Positions 1 to 7,601 are shown, counted from the first letter of the stretch. The stretch: 14,405 bases of DNA from Methanobacteriota archaeon (GCA_030837265.1 JAUPKV010000093.1:1-14405), one strand, 5' to 3'. Numbers and translations: made by a program. Notes: a model not told the origin generated them from the letters alone.

Positions 1-178
1 GTTCCAACAAACAGTTGACCTTACAACTCAAGAAGATGCTGACATCGCAATCAAAGGCCGGCATGATCCTACAATCCCCCCGCGCATGGTTCCGGTCGCA
101 GAAGCCATGGTTGCTCTTGTATTCGCCGATCATATGTTAAGGAGCAGCTTTATCAATCCCAGAACATTGCTGGAATAA
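1..178 (+). CDS. aroC: Chorismate synthase, C-terminal end (partial)
   Basis: Only the last 58 codons are present; the reading frame starts at base 2 and ends at the TAA at 176-178. The visible residues include [19 protein letters not shown] followed by [11 protein letters not shown], which is the conserved C-terminal segment of chorismate synthase (GRHDP, then PRAVPVAEAM and a helix ending DHLL). The enzyme makes chorismate from 5-enolpyruvylshikimate-3-phosphate with reduced FMN, the last common step to the aromatic amino acids. It is on the same strand as the heme genes but about 1.1 kb of spacer separates them, so it is probably a separate transcription unit. Identification rests on recognition of this motif from a short fragment; the rest of the gene lies outside the window. 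Confidence 0.88.
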   Translation, partial: FQQTVDLTTQEDADIAIKGRHDPTIPPRMVPVAEAMVALVFADHMLRSSFINPRTLLE

Positions 179-192
179 AAGAATTATTTATC

Positions 193-235
193 TCCTGAGT
201 ATCCTGAGTAAACACAAATGAATTGATATTCATTT
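193..235. repeat. 9-bp tandem pair and perfect hairpin after aroC
   Basis: TCCTGAGTA is repeated head to tail at 193-201 and 202-210. It is followed by a perfect 8-bp inverted repeat, AAATGAAT (216-223) and ATTCATTT (228-235), with a four-base loop. The hairpin lies about 38 bases after the aroC stop. It could end the aroC transcript or be a protein-binding palindrome. There is no clear T-tract after the stem, so a terminator role is a guess. Confidence 0.35.
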
Positions 236-460
236 AAATAAACTCGTACTAAAATAGTCATTACTCATAGCATATTCCACAGCTGTATTTATTGTTGATA
301 ATCCATACTCTCTTCCATAAGCAGGATACTTTAAAATAAATGCCTGGGCAATAAGTAAAGAATTAGGCAAATAAAAAAAATATGTTCCGGAGATGAATCT
401 AATCACTTCATCGAAAACATGTTGCGGTAATATTTTCTGAGACAAGGAGAAATACTCCAT
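230..460 (-). CDS. Hypothetical 76-residue protein (doubtful)
   Basis: An open frame of 76 codons begins with ATG at 460 on the reverse strand. I do not recognise the product. The predicted protein is mixed in composition, with a hydrophobic stretch around residues 20-45 and a tail GREYGLSTINTAVEYAMS, and looks more protein-like than the other open frames in this AT-rich spacer. Against it being real: there is no convincing Shine-Dalgarno sequence before the ATG, no recognised domain, and its stop end overlaps the hairpin after aroC. It could be a decayed gene fragment. It is recorded because nothing else explains this stretch. Confidence 0.25.
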   Translation of the reverse strand: MEYFSLSQKILPQHVFDEVIRFISGTYFFYLPNSLLIAQAFILKYPAYGREYGLSTINTAVEYAMSNDYFSTSLFK

Positions 461-1094
461 AAGTTAATGACCATACTTTGCAAATTTGTAAATTTTTTAA
501 CCAGATATAACTAAAAAAATAATTATCTGTTAAAATCAACGGCATATAATTGCCTTGATACAATATATAAGGCTATCGATTTTTTTCAAATTAATCGAAT
601 AAATATTTAGTTAAAGAAATTAAATTAATATACCCATTCATATATTTCTATTTTTAAAAATTCGCGTTCTAATTGAGTCTTCATTCCATTGGTTTTAACT
701 CACTTTTCATCAAGTTTAAGACTTAACACAATAACATATTTATTAAAAGTAATTATTGATAATAGATGTTGATTTTATACTCTAGTAAGCCTCAACAAAC
801 TTGCTTAGAACAGCTAGGGTTCATTTTTCGTCAAATAATCTGCATTCTTTAGACAAACCAAAAATAAATTGCGTTGTTAACGCAGTGACTAATTTTATTT
901 TTATCCACATTTATATAGTAGATATTCACCAATTTATTCGATATTACTTAATGAAAAGAATCTCCAAGTTTGTTATTTATTTTCATCCGGATGTACGCTT
1001 CAAGCCATCAATTGTGCTCATTTTCCGGTACTCCAAGATGTTCTCTCGATTATTTATTTTAAATACAATGTACAAAAACAATACATTCATTAAC

Positions 1095-1121
1095 TAAAAC
1101 GATTTACTTTAAATCGTTTTA
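1095..1121. repeat. Perfect 12-bp inverted repeat with 3-base loop
   Basis: TAAAACGATTTA at 1095-1106 and its exact reverse complement TAAATCGTTTTA at 1110-1121 flank the loop CTT. It lies about 110 bases upstream of the likely ahbD TATA box. It may be a bidirectional terminator or a binding site for a dimeric regulator. The sequence alone does not decide. Confidence 0.6.
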
Positions 1122-1228
1122 TGCGACCATACAGCATTAATTCTTTAACTAAAGTGTAGTGTAAAGCTTGATAAAAAATAAATAACTATAACTATATTTA
1201 TAATTAGAAATATGGTTTTAACTTACTA

Positions 1229-1239
1229 ATTATATTTTA
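1229..1239 (+). promoter_or_regulatory. Candidate TATA box for the ahbD-ahbA-ahbB operon
   Basis: ATTATATTTTA matches an archaeal TATA box. With the usual 24-28 base spacing, transcription would start near 1258-1264, giving a leader of roughly 30 bases to the ATG at 1290. A second TATA-like stretch, CTATATTTATAA, lies at 1192-1203. In such AT-rich sequence both may be chance matches. Confidence 0.35.
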
Positions 1240-1289
1240 TTTGTAAATCTCATTAAACCTTGACTACCATTAATATAAAAAGTCAATTT

Positions 1290-2345
1290 ATGATCGCCAT
1301 GACAAATGCACCAAGGCTAATAGCATGGGAACTGACTGCAGGCTGCAACCTGAACTGCGTACACTGCAGAGGAGCTTCCACTTCGTCAGTTCCGGCAGGT
1401 GAGCTTTCAACTGATGAGGCCAAACACTTAATTGATGAGATTGCAGAACTTGGGAAACCCATTCTTATCCTGAGCGGAGGCGAACCTCTTACCAGGCCTG
1501 ACGTTTTCGAAATTGCCCGCTATGTGACAGAGGCTGGACTTCGTGTAGTACTTGCAACTAATGGGACCCTGCTAACTCCAGAAATTGTAGAGAAATTGAA
1601 AGAATCAGGAGTACAGCGACTCAGTATCAGTATAGATGGATCGACTGCACAAACTCATAATGAGTTCCGTGGCATGCCTGGAGCTTATGAAAGAACGCTT
1701 GCAGGCATTGAGATTCTGAGGAAAGCAGATTTTCCTTTTCAAATCAATACAACTATTTCAAGACGTAACCTTGAAGAGATCCCAAAGACCTTTGATCTTG
1801 CAAAAAAACTCGGAGCAGTCGCATATCATGTATTCTTTCTTGTGCCCACAGGAAGAGGTGAAGAATCTGACGAAGTTTCCCCCGCGGATTACGAGCGGAT
1901 ACTTCATTGGTTCTATGATATGCAGAAAGAATCGGAAATTCAGTTAAAAGCAACCTGTGCCCCTCATTATTTCAGGGTTATGCGCCAACGTGCAAAAAAA
2001 GAGGGGATCGAGATCTCGATAAAAACTCATGGTTACGAAGCTATGACAAAAGGCTGCCTCGGAGGGACAGGATTCTGTTTCGTCTCCAGTATTGGTGAGG
2101 TCTACCCTTGCGGTTACCTGCCTGTACTTGCCGGAAATATCAGAAAACAGCCTTTTAAAGAGATATGGGAAGACTCCGAAGTTTTCAGAAAACTCAGGAA
2201 CCCTGAAGAACTTAAAGGTAAATGCGGAATTTGCGAATATAAAAGGGTCTGCGCTGGCTGCAGGGCAAGAGCCTATGCAGCTACTGGCGATTATCTTGAA
2301 GAAGAGCCTTACTGCGTCTATAGACCTGGAAAAAATGAAAAGTGA
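1290..2345 (+). CDS. ahbD: Radical SAM heme b synthase AhbD
   Basis: AhbD converts Fe-coproporphyrin III to heme b by oxidative decarboxylation of two propionates, the last step of the siroheme-dependent heme pathway. The protein has the radical SAM signature CNLNCVHC (C19, C23, C26 from this start), a GGEP motif at 63-66, and a cysteine-rich SPASM-type C-terminus (C256, C263, C274, C312, C315, C321, C324, C342) that would hold an additional Fe-S cluster. Its length of 351 residues fits. The two siroheme decarboxylase genes directly downstream favour AhbD over other SPASM proteins and over AhbC, which is the main alternative. The start is uncertain: TTG 1260, ATG 1290 and ATG 1299 are in frame and none has a clear ribosome binding site. 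I chose 1290 because it leaves a leader after the TATA-like box; starting at 1260 would add ten residues. The TGA stop is embedded in the ribosome binding site of the next gene. Confidence 0.87.
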   Translation: MIAMTNAPRLIAWELTAGCNLNCVHCRGASTSSVPAGELSTDEAKHLIDEIAELGKPILILSGGEPLTRPDVFEIARYVTEAGLRVVLATNGTLLTPEIVEKLKESGVQRLSISIDGSTAQTHNEFRGMPGAYERTLAGIEILRKADFPFQINTTISRRNLEEIPKTFDLAKKLGAVAYHVFFLVPTGRGEESDEVSPADYERILHWFYDMQKESEIQLKATCAPHYFRVMRQRAKKEGIEISIKTHGYEAMTKGCLGGTGFCFVSSIGEVYPCGYLPVLAGNIRKQPFKEIWEDSEVFRKLRNPEELKGKCGICEYKRVCAGCRARAYAATGDYLEEEPYCVYRPGKNEK

Positions 2346-2347
2346 TC
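2342..2347 (+). promoter_or_regulatory. Ribosome binding site GTGATC overlapping the ahbD stop
   Basis: GTGATC at 2342-2347 is complementary to the end of archaeal 16S rRNA (anti-SD for GGTGATC) and is correctly spaced from ATG 2351. The TGA stop codon of ahbD (2343-2345) lies inside it. This supports 2351 as the ahbA start and suggests translational coupling. GTG 2342 is also an in-frame possible start. Confidence 0.6.
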
Positions 2348-2350
2348 TGG

Positions 2351-2899
2351 ATGATTGAACTCGAAGATTGTAATAGTCGGCTTCAGCACGAGGAATCCGA
2401 TTTCACCTCCAATATGGAACCCTATGAAGGAGAAGTTCCTGAATTTGAAATTGATGAAATGGATAAGAAAATCCTGAACCTGATTCAGCAGGAAGTCCCA
2501 CTGGAAGTAGAGCCTTTCGAAGAACTGGGAAAAATACTCGGTCTTTCCGAAATTGAAGTCCTTGAGAAGCTTCGTGAACTAAACCGGAAAGGAGCAGTCC
2601 GAAGGATTGGTCCTATTCTCAACACAAAAAACATGGGTGGATCAGGCACTCTTGTTGCCTTGAAGGTTCCGGAAAACAGAATTGAAGAAATTGCAAACTA
2701 CATCAACCAATACCCGGAAGTTTCCCATAATTACCTCCGAAACGCTGCAAATTACAATCTCTGGTTTACACTTTCTGCTCCGGACAAAGATAGGCTTGAA
2801 GAGATCATATCCGAAATTCGAGATAAAACCGGCTGCCAACTCCTGGATCTGCCTACCAGGCGTTTATTTAAAATAAATGTAAAGTTCGATATCAGGTAA
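2351..2899 (+). CDS. ahbA: Siroheme decarboxylase subunit AhbA (Lrp/AsnC-like)
   Basis: Together with AhbB this protein decarboxylates siroheme to 12,18-didecarboxysiroheme. It has the family's architecture: an N-terminal winged-helix segment of Lrp/AsnC type (about residues 37-87, [10 protein letters not shown] to GAVRRIG) and a C-terminal RAM-like alpha/beta domain. The motif HNYLR at 126-130 followed by YNLWFTL at 135-141 is characteristic of one siroheme decarboxylase subunit type and belongs to the heme-binding part. The fold resembles a transcription factor but the context says enzyme. The first 33 or so residues are acidic and extend beyond the usual family start, so ATG 2414 (MEPYEG) is an alternative. 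I prefer 2351 because of the GTGATC ribosome binding site. Five bases separate it from ahbD. The A/B naming follows the motif and order and could be swapped. Confidence 0.85.
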   Translation: MIELEDCNSRLQHEESDFTSNMEPYEGEVPEFEIDEMDKKILNLIQQEVPLEVEPFEELGKILGLSEIEVLEKLRELNRKGAVRRIGPILNTKNMGGSGTLVALKVPENRIEEIANYINQYPEVSHNYLRNAANYNLWFTLSAPDKDRLEEIISEIRDKTGCQLLDLPTRRLFKINVKFDIR

Positions 2900-2919
2900 A
2901 AGTCGTTCAGGTGAAAAAA

Positions 2920-3396
2920 ATGGACAATATAGGTATAATGGATGAAACTGATATAGAACTGCTTAAGCTCGTTCAAGATGGAATTCCCCTTACTCACTCC
3001 CCTTTCAGGCGCCTTGCTTCTGAACTGGGGATAAGCGAACAGGAAGTTGTAGATAGGCTTAAAAACCTTCAGCAAACCGGAAAAATCCGTCGTTTTGCAG
3101 CTTCAATAGGGCACCGGGCAATAGGAATCACAGCCAATGCGATGTGCGTCTGGAATGTCCCGGATGAGCTGATTGAAGAAGTCGGAGCGATTATGGCCGA
3201 ATTTCCTGAAGTGACTCACTGCTATGAGCGCCCTCGCTATCCCGACTGGCCATATAACCTGTTTACCATGGTCCATTCCTACACTCCCCAAGACTGTGAA
3301 AAGGTAGCCGCCAGGATTTCCGATGCTACCGGAATCAAGGATTATACGCTCATCTTCAGCGAACGGGAATTCAAGAAAACCGGTGTCAGGCTGTAA
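2920..3396 (+). CDS. ahbB: Siroheme decarboxylase subunit AhbB (Lrp/AsnC-like)
   Basis: This is the partner subunit of the siroheme decarboxylase, 158 residues long. It has a winged-helix N-terminus (about residues 8-60, ending GKIRRFAAS) and a C-terminal domain with THCYERP at 99-105 and WPYNLFTMVH at 110-119. The second motif type, CYERP with a YNLFTMVH tail, distinguishes this subunit from the HNYLR type encoded just upstream. The heterodimer has one of each. The start is ATG 2920 because AGGTGA (2909-2914) lies six bases upstream. GTG 2911 is in frame but would leave no binding site. The gene follows ahbA after 20 bases and both read as one operon with ahbD. An autonomous Lrp regulator is unlikely given this neighbourhood. 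Confidence 0.87.
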   Translation: MDNIGIMDETDIELLKLVQDGIPLTHSPFRRLASELGISEQEVVDRLKNLQQTGKIRRFAASIGHRAIGITANAMCVWNVPDELIEEVGAIMAEFPEVTHCYERPRYPDWPYNLFTMVHSYTPQDCEKVAARISDATGIKDYTLIFSEREFKKTGVRL

Positions 3397-3435
3397 GGTT
3401 AAATTTTAAAATACTTAATCAAGAGGTACCTGAGA

Positions 3436-4113
3436 TTGGCTGAAGCAAACAAATTCCTCCCTCTTATGCTTGATCTATCCGGCAGAAAAATCGTTATTTT
3501 CGGGGGCGGTTCTGTCGGAGAACGTAAGGCCGAACTTTTCTGCAGCTGTGCAGATACTCTTGTTGTCAGCCTTGAATTTTCCCAGCGACTCAAGGAGCTC
3601 GAATCTTCGGGACAAACCCGGCTTATCAAGCTTGATCTGCTTGCAGCTTCGGATTCGGAACTCAGGAAGATTATTTCCGGCGCTTTTATTGTCATACCTG
3701 CAACCAGTGATTTCGAACTAAACCGGAAAATAACTGGCATTGCGCAGGAAAGCAATGTTTTGATTAATCAGGTAGATGCTTTGGGTAGTGTTGTAATCCC
3801 ATCCGTCATAAAAAGAGGAGATCTCGTAATCGGGATTTCTACTCTCGGGCGCAGCCCTGCGGTCTCAAAGTATACGCGAAAGCAGATCGAAAGTATAATA
3901 ACTCCTGCATATTCCGATATGATCCGGCTTCAGGATGAATTGAGGAGCTATCTCAAACAACATGTGGCAGAACAGAGAAAAAGGAAAGAAATTCTCTGGA
4001 AAGTTCTGGAAAGCGAGGCTGTCTGGGAAGGGTTTTCAGAGTCTTATGAAAAGGCAGCAGAAGTGGCATATGGCATAATTTTGGATTGCCTTGGAAATTT
4101 GACATCCAGATAA
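3436..4113 (+). CDS. Precorrin-2 dehydrogenase (SirC/CysG-N/Met8-like)
   Basis: The product oxidises precorrin-2 to sirohydrochlorin with NAD+, feeding siroheme (and coenzyme F430/cobamide) synthesis. The N-terminus LPLMLDLSGRKIVIFGGGSVG with GGGSVGERKA at 23-32 is the NAD-binding Rossmann motif of the family, followed by FIVIPATSD (84-92) and RGDLVIGISTLGRSPAVSK (127-145). The length of 225 residues matches stand-alone dehydrogenases without a methyltransferase domain. The start is TTG 3436: GAGGT at 3423-3427 is eight bases upstream, and the next ATG (3469) would remove the conserved LPL segment. In bacterial and yeast homologues the stretch before IPS reads roughly NVVDDPELCDF, with an Asp important for catalysis. 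Here it reads LINQVDALGSV, so that Asp appears replaced by Asn/Gln. This may mean no ferrochelatase activity. The gene is probably part of the ahb operon, 39 bases after ahbB. Confidence 0.85.
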   Translation: MAEANKFLPLMLDLSGRKIVIFGGGSVGERKAELFCSCADTLVVSLEFSQRLKELESSGQTRLIKLDLLAASDSELRKIISGAFIVIPATSDFELNRKITGIAQESNVLINQVDALGSVVIPSVIKRGDLVIGISTLGRSPAVSKYTRKQIESIITPAYSDMIRLQDELRSYLKQHVAEQRKRKEILWKVLESEAVWEGFSESYEKAAEVAYGIILDCLGNLTSR

Positions 4114-4177
4114 AGTAAACTACTTAACTTTGAACTAAATTCGTATCTAAATCTGAGTAACACACGCTTTTTAAGCA

Positions 4178-4690
4178 TTATTCATAATATACTCTGCAAA
4201 CTTCTCCATACCACTTTAAGAATACCTGCATTAATTCTTCAAGTTTGTCTGGGGTCGGATCTTCTGGGGGCATCTTTTGAACAAAAGCATCAGTAATTCC
4301 AATATCGAAGACACCTCCTTCAATACTGTCTTCTTTAAAAATCAATAATGGTAATTTCAGTCCATATAATATGCCTGCTTCCAGATGATTCCAAGGTGTT
4401 GGTAGACATATGGGATTTGAGGATTTTATTGGTTTTTGGTCATCAGTTCCTCTTTTTTTGAGGCCGTTACTAATAAATATTTGTTCAAAACCCAAGATTA
4501 TACCGCCACCACAATGCTTAGCGATAACGTATACTTCTTTTAATGGAAAATCTTTAGGATAATCTCCACGTCCAAGTGCTCTTGGTTCCAGTTGTAGAGA
4601 ATCTAAAAGCTTGAGTATTATTTTTCTTTTTTTGTCCTGCTCTGGATTTAATTGCGTTGGACAAGAAACAAAAATGGGGATCTTGCTCAT
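4178..4690 (-). CDS. TIR / nucleoside deoxyribosyltransferase-like protein, function unknown
   Basis: This is a 170-residue protein with no membrane segment or signal. It begins KIPIFVSCPTQ (a beta strand with Ser/Cys-Pro-Thr), continues with ALGRGDYP (39-46) and CGGGIILGFEQ (60-70), then TPWNHLEAGILYGLKLPLLIF (98-118) and GGVFD (125-129). This alternating strand/helix pattern, with an acidic residue after WNxxE (E104) followed by LPLLIF, resembles TIR and nucleoside 2-deoxyribosyltransferase folds, where such a Glu cleaves an N-glycosidic bond. I recall similar uncharacterised proteins in bacteria, but no named family. The function is therefore not assigned. The start is ATG 4690, with AAGGT seven bases upstream and a TATA-like box at 4741-4750. 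The longer frame to 4774 would include that box. The gene is reversed relative to the heme genes on both sides and splits them, which suggests insertion. Confidence 0.72.
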   Translation of the reverse strand: MSKIPIFVSCPTQLNPEQDKKRKIILKLLDSLQLEPRALGRGDYPKDFPLKEVYVIAKHCGGGIILGFEQIFISNGLKKRGTDDQKPIKSSNPICLPTPWNHLEAGILYGLKLPLLIFKEDSIEGGVFDIGITDAFVQKMPPEDPTPDKLEELMQVFLKWYGEVCRVYYE

Positions 4691-5217
4691 TTTATTTACC
4701 TTTATTTTTAGTATTTTAACATTAAAATTTCCTTTTAATCTTATATATTTACCGATCTTGGTGATGTATTTCATTCCTGTCTAAACATAAATGAAAAATA
4801 ATAAGTACCGAATTAAACACTTTATCTCTCTACTTCGTTGATTGTTCAAAATAACACTCTTAATAAACTAGTAATAATACTTAACAATTTAAATATTTTT
4901 AGAAAAACTCCAAACTCTCACATAGTTCGAATTTTGCTCTCTTTCTCGCTATGTGTACACTTTAATTCTGTGTCCATGAGTTTTGAAAACAAACACAGCA
5001 GAGAATAGGTTTTTAAGGATAATTTGAGTTTAATAGACCAAAAGATTAAAGATTAAATATTTAATAGAGCATGTTAAGACACGCTAGAGAATAATTAGGA
5101 TCAGAAATTTGACAAATGAACTTCTTTAAAAAGGCTGAGGATTACTGGACAAAGTTTAATCTACTACTCCTAATATTAAGATTCTATTTCATTTATCATT
5201 CTATCCGGAGGCTCTCT
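4691..5217. other. Divergent spacer between the TIR-like gene and hemA
   Basis: The spacer is AT-rich and has no gene I can support. It holds the TATA-like box of the reverse gene, an inverted repeat CACATAG (4919-4925) / CTATGTG (4949-4955) with a 23-base loop, and a palindromic TATA-like box TTAAATATTTAA at 5053-5064 that could start hemA transcription with a leader of about 130 bases. The open frame upstream of hemA (5116-5217) continues the hemA frame but is not believed to be translated. Confidence 0.45.
4741..4750 (-). promoter_or_regulatory. Candidate TATA box for the TIR-like gene
   Basis: On the reverse strand this reads AAATATATAA, a good archaeal TATA box. Transcription would begin near 4718, leaving about 28 bases before ATG 4690. 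This supports the shorter start and argues against the ATG at 4774. Confidence 0.45.
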
Positions 5218-6534
5218 GTGACAGAAATCTCAAGTATGGTCATATCCCATAAAAAAGCAAAGATTGAGGAAATGGAGGCCGCCTGGCACGGAGATCTGGA
5301 CGGTCTGCTCCATAATCTGTACAAACATGAGTTTGTTCACGAGTGTGCAGTCATAAAAACCTGTAACCGTGTTGAAATCTACGTTGTTTCCCCCAAAAGC
5401 AGTAGCATTCTTTTTACTTTTGCAAAAGAAATGGGGGCTTCCACTCATATAATTGAATTCTACGGGCACGATGAATCCCTTGAACACCTGCTCAGGCTTG
5501 CAGGAGGTCTTGAATCCATGATCGTAGGAGAAGACCAGATCCTGGGCCAAATGAAGGAACTTTACGCCTACTCCAAGAAAGCAGGAACAACTGGAAAAAT
5601 TCTGGATACTGCTTTTGAGAAGGCTATTCAGGTCGGAAAGCGAATCCGCAATGAAACAAAAATTAATAAAGGCTCGGTTTCAATAGGTTCGGCTGCCGTG
5701 GATCTGGCAGAGGACATCCTGGGAGGGCTTACAGGAAAATCAGTACTCGTAATAGGTGCAGGGGAGATAGGGGTTCTTGTTGCAAAAGCCCTGGCAGAAA
5801 AGGATATTGAGGCCATATACATTGCGAACCGCACTTTCAAGAAAGCTGAAGAAATTGCGTATGAGCTTGGAGGCCATGCAGTCAAACTTGACGATATTGA
5901 AATTTTTCTTAAGGGTGCTGATGTGGTAATCAGCGGCACTGGCGCTCCTCATTATATCCTTACTCGGGAAATGGTTGAAAACGCTATAGAGAATAGAAAC
6001 CGAAAACTCCTCCTTATCGACATAGCAAATCCCAGAGATATAGAGGAATCTGTTGCTGAACTTGAGAATATCGAGCTGTGCAATATCGACAATCTCAGGG
6101 TTATCAGCGAAAGGACTCTAAAGATGAGAAAAGAAGAGGCTAAGAAAGCCGAAGCTATAATTCAGGAAGAGATCAAACTGTTGAACCTCCAGTATAAACG
6201 CCATAGAGCAGATCGCCTTATTGCAGATCTTTACAAGCAGGTATATGATGTCAGGATACGGGAAAGGCAAAAAGCGGTCAATCGTCTTGGCGCCTATCAT
6301 ACCATAGGAGAGATTGAAACTGAGGTACTTGACGATCTTACGCATTCGATTGTTAACAAGATCCTGGCTGAGCCTACTAAAGTCCTTCGTCAGGCTGCCG
6401 AACTTGGAAATGAAGAGTTCCTCGATGTGGTTTCAAGGGTATTCTGCCTCGAAAAAGATAAGCCAAAGATTGAAAAAATGAAACCTGGCTGTGGGAATGA
6501 ATTAAATTATGTATCGGAAAAATCCAATTCATAA
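5218..6534 (+). CDS. hemA: Glutamyl-tRNA reductase HemA
   Basis: HemA reduces glutamyl-tRNA(Glu) to glutamate-1-semialdehyde with NADPH, the committed step of C5 tetrapyrrole synthesis. The conserved features are all present: the catalytic Cys in KTCNRVEIY (C49 from this start, close to the usual position), GLESMIVGEDQILGQ at 97-111, the NADPH-binding GAGEIG at 180-185, IANRT at 203-207 and a long helical dimerisation region near 300-400. The start is GTG 5218 because GGAGG at 5207-5211 lies six bases upstream and the protein then begins (M)TEISSMVISHKKAKIEE, matching the family N-terminus. An ATG at 5116 is in frame but would add 34 hydrophobic residues that the family lacks. Length from the GTG is 438 residues. 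It is followed by hemB after a repeat-filled gap and they probably share a transcript. Confidence 0.95.
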   Translation: MTEISSMVISHKKAKIEEMEAAWHGDLDGLLHNLYKHEFVHECAVIKTCNRVEIYVVSPKSSSILFTFAKEMGASTHIIEFYGHDESLEHLLRLAGGLESMIVGEDQILGQMKELYAYSKKAGTTGKILDTAFEKAIQVGKRIRNETKINKGSVSIGSAAVDLAEDILGGLTGKSVLVIGAGEIGVLVAKALAEKDIEAIYIANRTFKKAEEIAYELGGHAVKLDDIEIFLKGADVVISGTGAPHYILTREMVENAIENRNRKLLLIDIANPRDIEESVAELENIELCNIDNLRVISERTLKMRKEEAKKAEAIIQEEIKLLNLQYKRHRADRLIADLYKQVYDVRIRERQKAVNRLGAYHTIGEIETEVLDDLTHSIVNKILAEPTKVLRQAAELGNEEFLDVVSRVFCLEKDKPKIEKMKPGCGNELNYVSEKSNS

Positions 6535-6540
6535 AAGAAC

Positions 6541-6620
6541 AATTCTGATTCATAGAGAATAATTCTGATTCATAGATAATGACTAGTATTCATAGAGAAT
6601 AATTCGTATTCAGAGGAGTA
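6541..6620 (+). repeat. Four 20-bp tandem repeat units in the hemA-hemB gap
   Basis: Units begin at 6541, 6561, 6581 and 6601, exactly 20 bp each. The first two differ at one base, the third shares its last 13 bases (ATTCATAGAGAAT) with the first, and the fourth has diverged to CAGAGGAGTA at its end. ATTC and GAAT in each unit are complementary, so each could form a weak hairpin. The last unit includes the hemB ribosome binding site AGAGGAG (6612-6618). Confidence 0.85.
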
Positions 6621-6626
6621 TTAAAC

Positions 6627-7601
6627 ATGTTTCCAGATGTGAGGCTGAGACGGTTAAGGAAGGGAAAGATCAGGAACCTCATACGTGAGTCAACGTTATC
6701 CTTAGATGACCTGGTACAACCAATTTTTGTGGATGAGACTATTGATTCTCCTGTTGAGATCTCTTCAATGCCGGGCATATACAAGTTTCCTCTTTCCGAG
6801 GTTACAAGAGAAGCAAAAACGATCGCAGAACTGGGAATTCCTGCAGTGATCCTCTTCGGAGTGCCCGCTTTTAAGGATGCAGAAGGCTGTTCATCCCACG
6901 GAGAAACAGATGTCGTCCAGGAAGCAATCAGGAGGATTAAAGCCGAACTGGGAGACGATCTTGTAGTAATTACGGATGTCTGTATGTGTGAATACACAAG
7001 CCATGGACACTGCGGTATAATTGATTTCGAAACTAAAGAGATCCTGAACGATCCTACACTTGAGGTCCTTGGGAAAATTGCCGTAAGCCATGCAAGAGCC
7101 GGAGCGGACATTGTAGCTCCTTCCGGAATGATGGACGGGATGGTGGGAGCTATTAGAGCAGCCCTGGATTTAAACGGTTTTAATCATATCCCGATTATGT
7201 CTTATGCTGCAAAATATTATTCTTCTTTCTACGGGCCTTTCAGGGAAGCTGCCGAATCTGGCTGTTCTTTCGGAGACCGCTCTACTCACCAGATGGATCC
7301 TGCAAACAGCAATGAGGCTCTAAGGGAAGTAACCCTTGACATCGCTGAAGGAGCAGATATCATTATGGTTAAACCAGCCCTTCCTTACCTGGATATTGTC
7401 TATCGTGTCAAAAACGAGTTTGGAATGCCGACAGCTGCATACAACGTGAGTGGAGAGTATGCCATGATCAAAGCAGCAGCAGCTAATGGCTGGCTTGATG
7501 AAAATAAAGCTATGTATGAATCTCTTATCGCCATTAAAAGAGCAGGAGCAGACATCATAATTACCTACTTCGCAAAAGATGTCGCTCACATGTTGAAATA
7601 A
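6627..7601 (+). CDS. hemB: Porphobilinogen synthase (5-aminolevulinate dehydratase) HemB
   Basis: HemB condenses two 5-aminolevulinate molecules to porphobilinogen in the cytoplasm. The 324-residue length is typical. Key residues are visible: [14 protein letters not shown], giving the zinc-binding cysteines C119, C121 and C129; [16 protein letters not shown] with Lys196; and [13 protein letters not shown] with Lys249, the Schiff-base lysine. [12 protein letters not shown] (217-228) is also conserved. The three cysteines mark a zinc-dependent rather than a magnesium-only enzyme. The start is ATG 6627 with AGAGGAG ending eight bases upstream. The gene ends with a double stop TAATAA. The hemL, hemC and hemD genes that would act before and after it are not nearby. 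Confidence 0.96.
   Translation: MFPDVRLRRLRKGKIRNLIRESTLSLDDLVQPIFVDETIDSPVEISSMPGIYKFPLSEVTREAKTIAELGIPAVILFGVPAFKDAEGCSSHGETDVVQEAIRRIKAELGDDLVVITDVCMCEYTSHGHCGIIDFETKEILNDPTLEVLGKIAVSHARAGADIVAPSGMMDGMVGAIRAALDLNGFNHIPIMSYAAKYYSSFYGPFREAAESGCSFGDRSTHQMDPANSNEALREVTLDIAEGADIIMVKPALPYLDIVYRVKNEFGMPTAAYNVSGEYAMIKAAAANGWLDENKAMYESLIAIKRAGADIIITYFAKDVAHMLK

Larger units (their letters stand above)
461..1289. other. AT-rich spacer upstream of ahbD
   Basis: This stretch between the doubtful reverse ORF and ahbD is very AT-rich. The open frame at 801-1097 on the forward strand has AT-driven composition (many F, I, N, Y) and no ribosome binding site, so I do not call it. Structured items here are the perfect hairpin at 1095-1121 and the TATA-like boxes near 1190 and 1229. 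Nothing else recognisable was found. Confidence 0.5.

Noticed and set aside
801..1097. Forward 98-codon open frame
   Set aside because: AT-driven composition, no ribosome binding site, and its end runs into a palindrome.
2351..3396. AhbA/AhbB as Lrp/AsnC transcription regulators
   Set aside because: HNYLR and CYERP/YNLFTMVH motifs and the position between ahbD and the precorrin-2 dehydrogenase mark them as siroheme decarboxylase subunits.
4691..4774. Longer start for the TIR-like protein at ATG 4774
   Set aside because: The extension covers a TATA-like box and is Lys/Ile-rich spacer translation; ATG 4690 has AAGGT upstream.
5116..5217. N-terminal extension of HemA from ATG 5116
   Set aside because: No ribosome binding site at 5116; GGAGG is perfectly placed for GTG 5218, which restores the normal family N-terminus.
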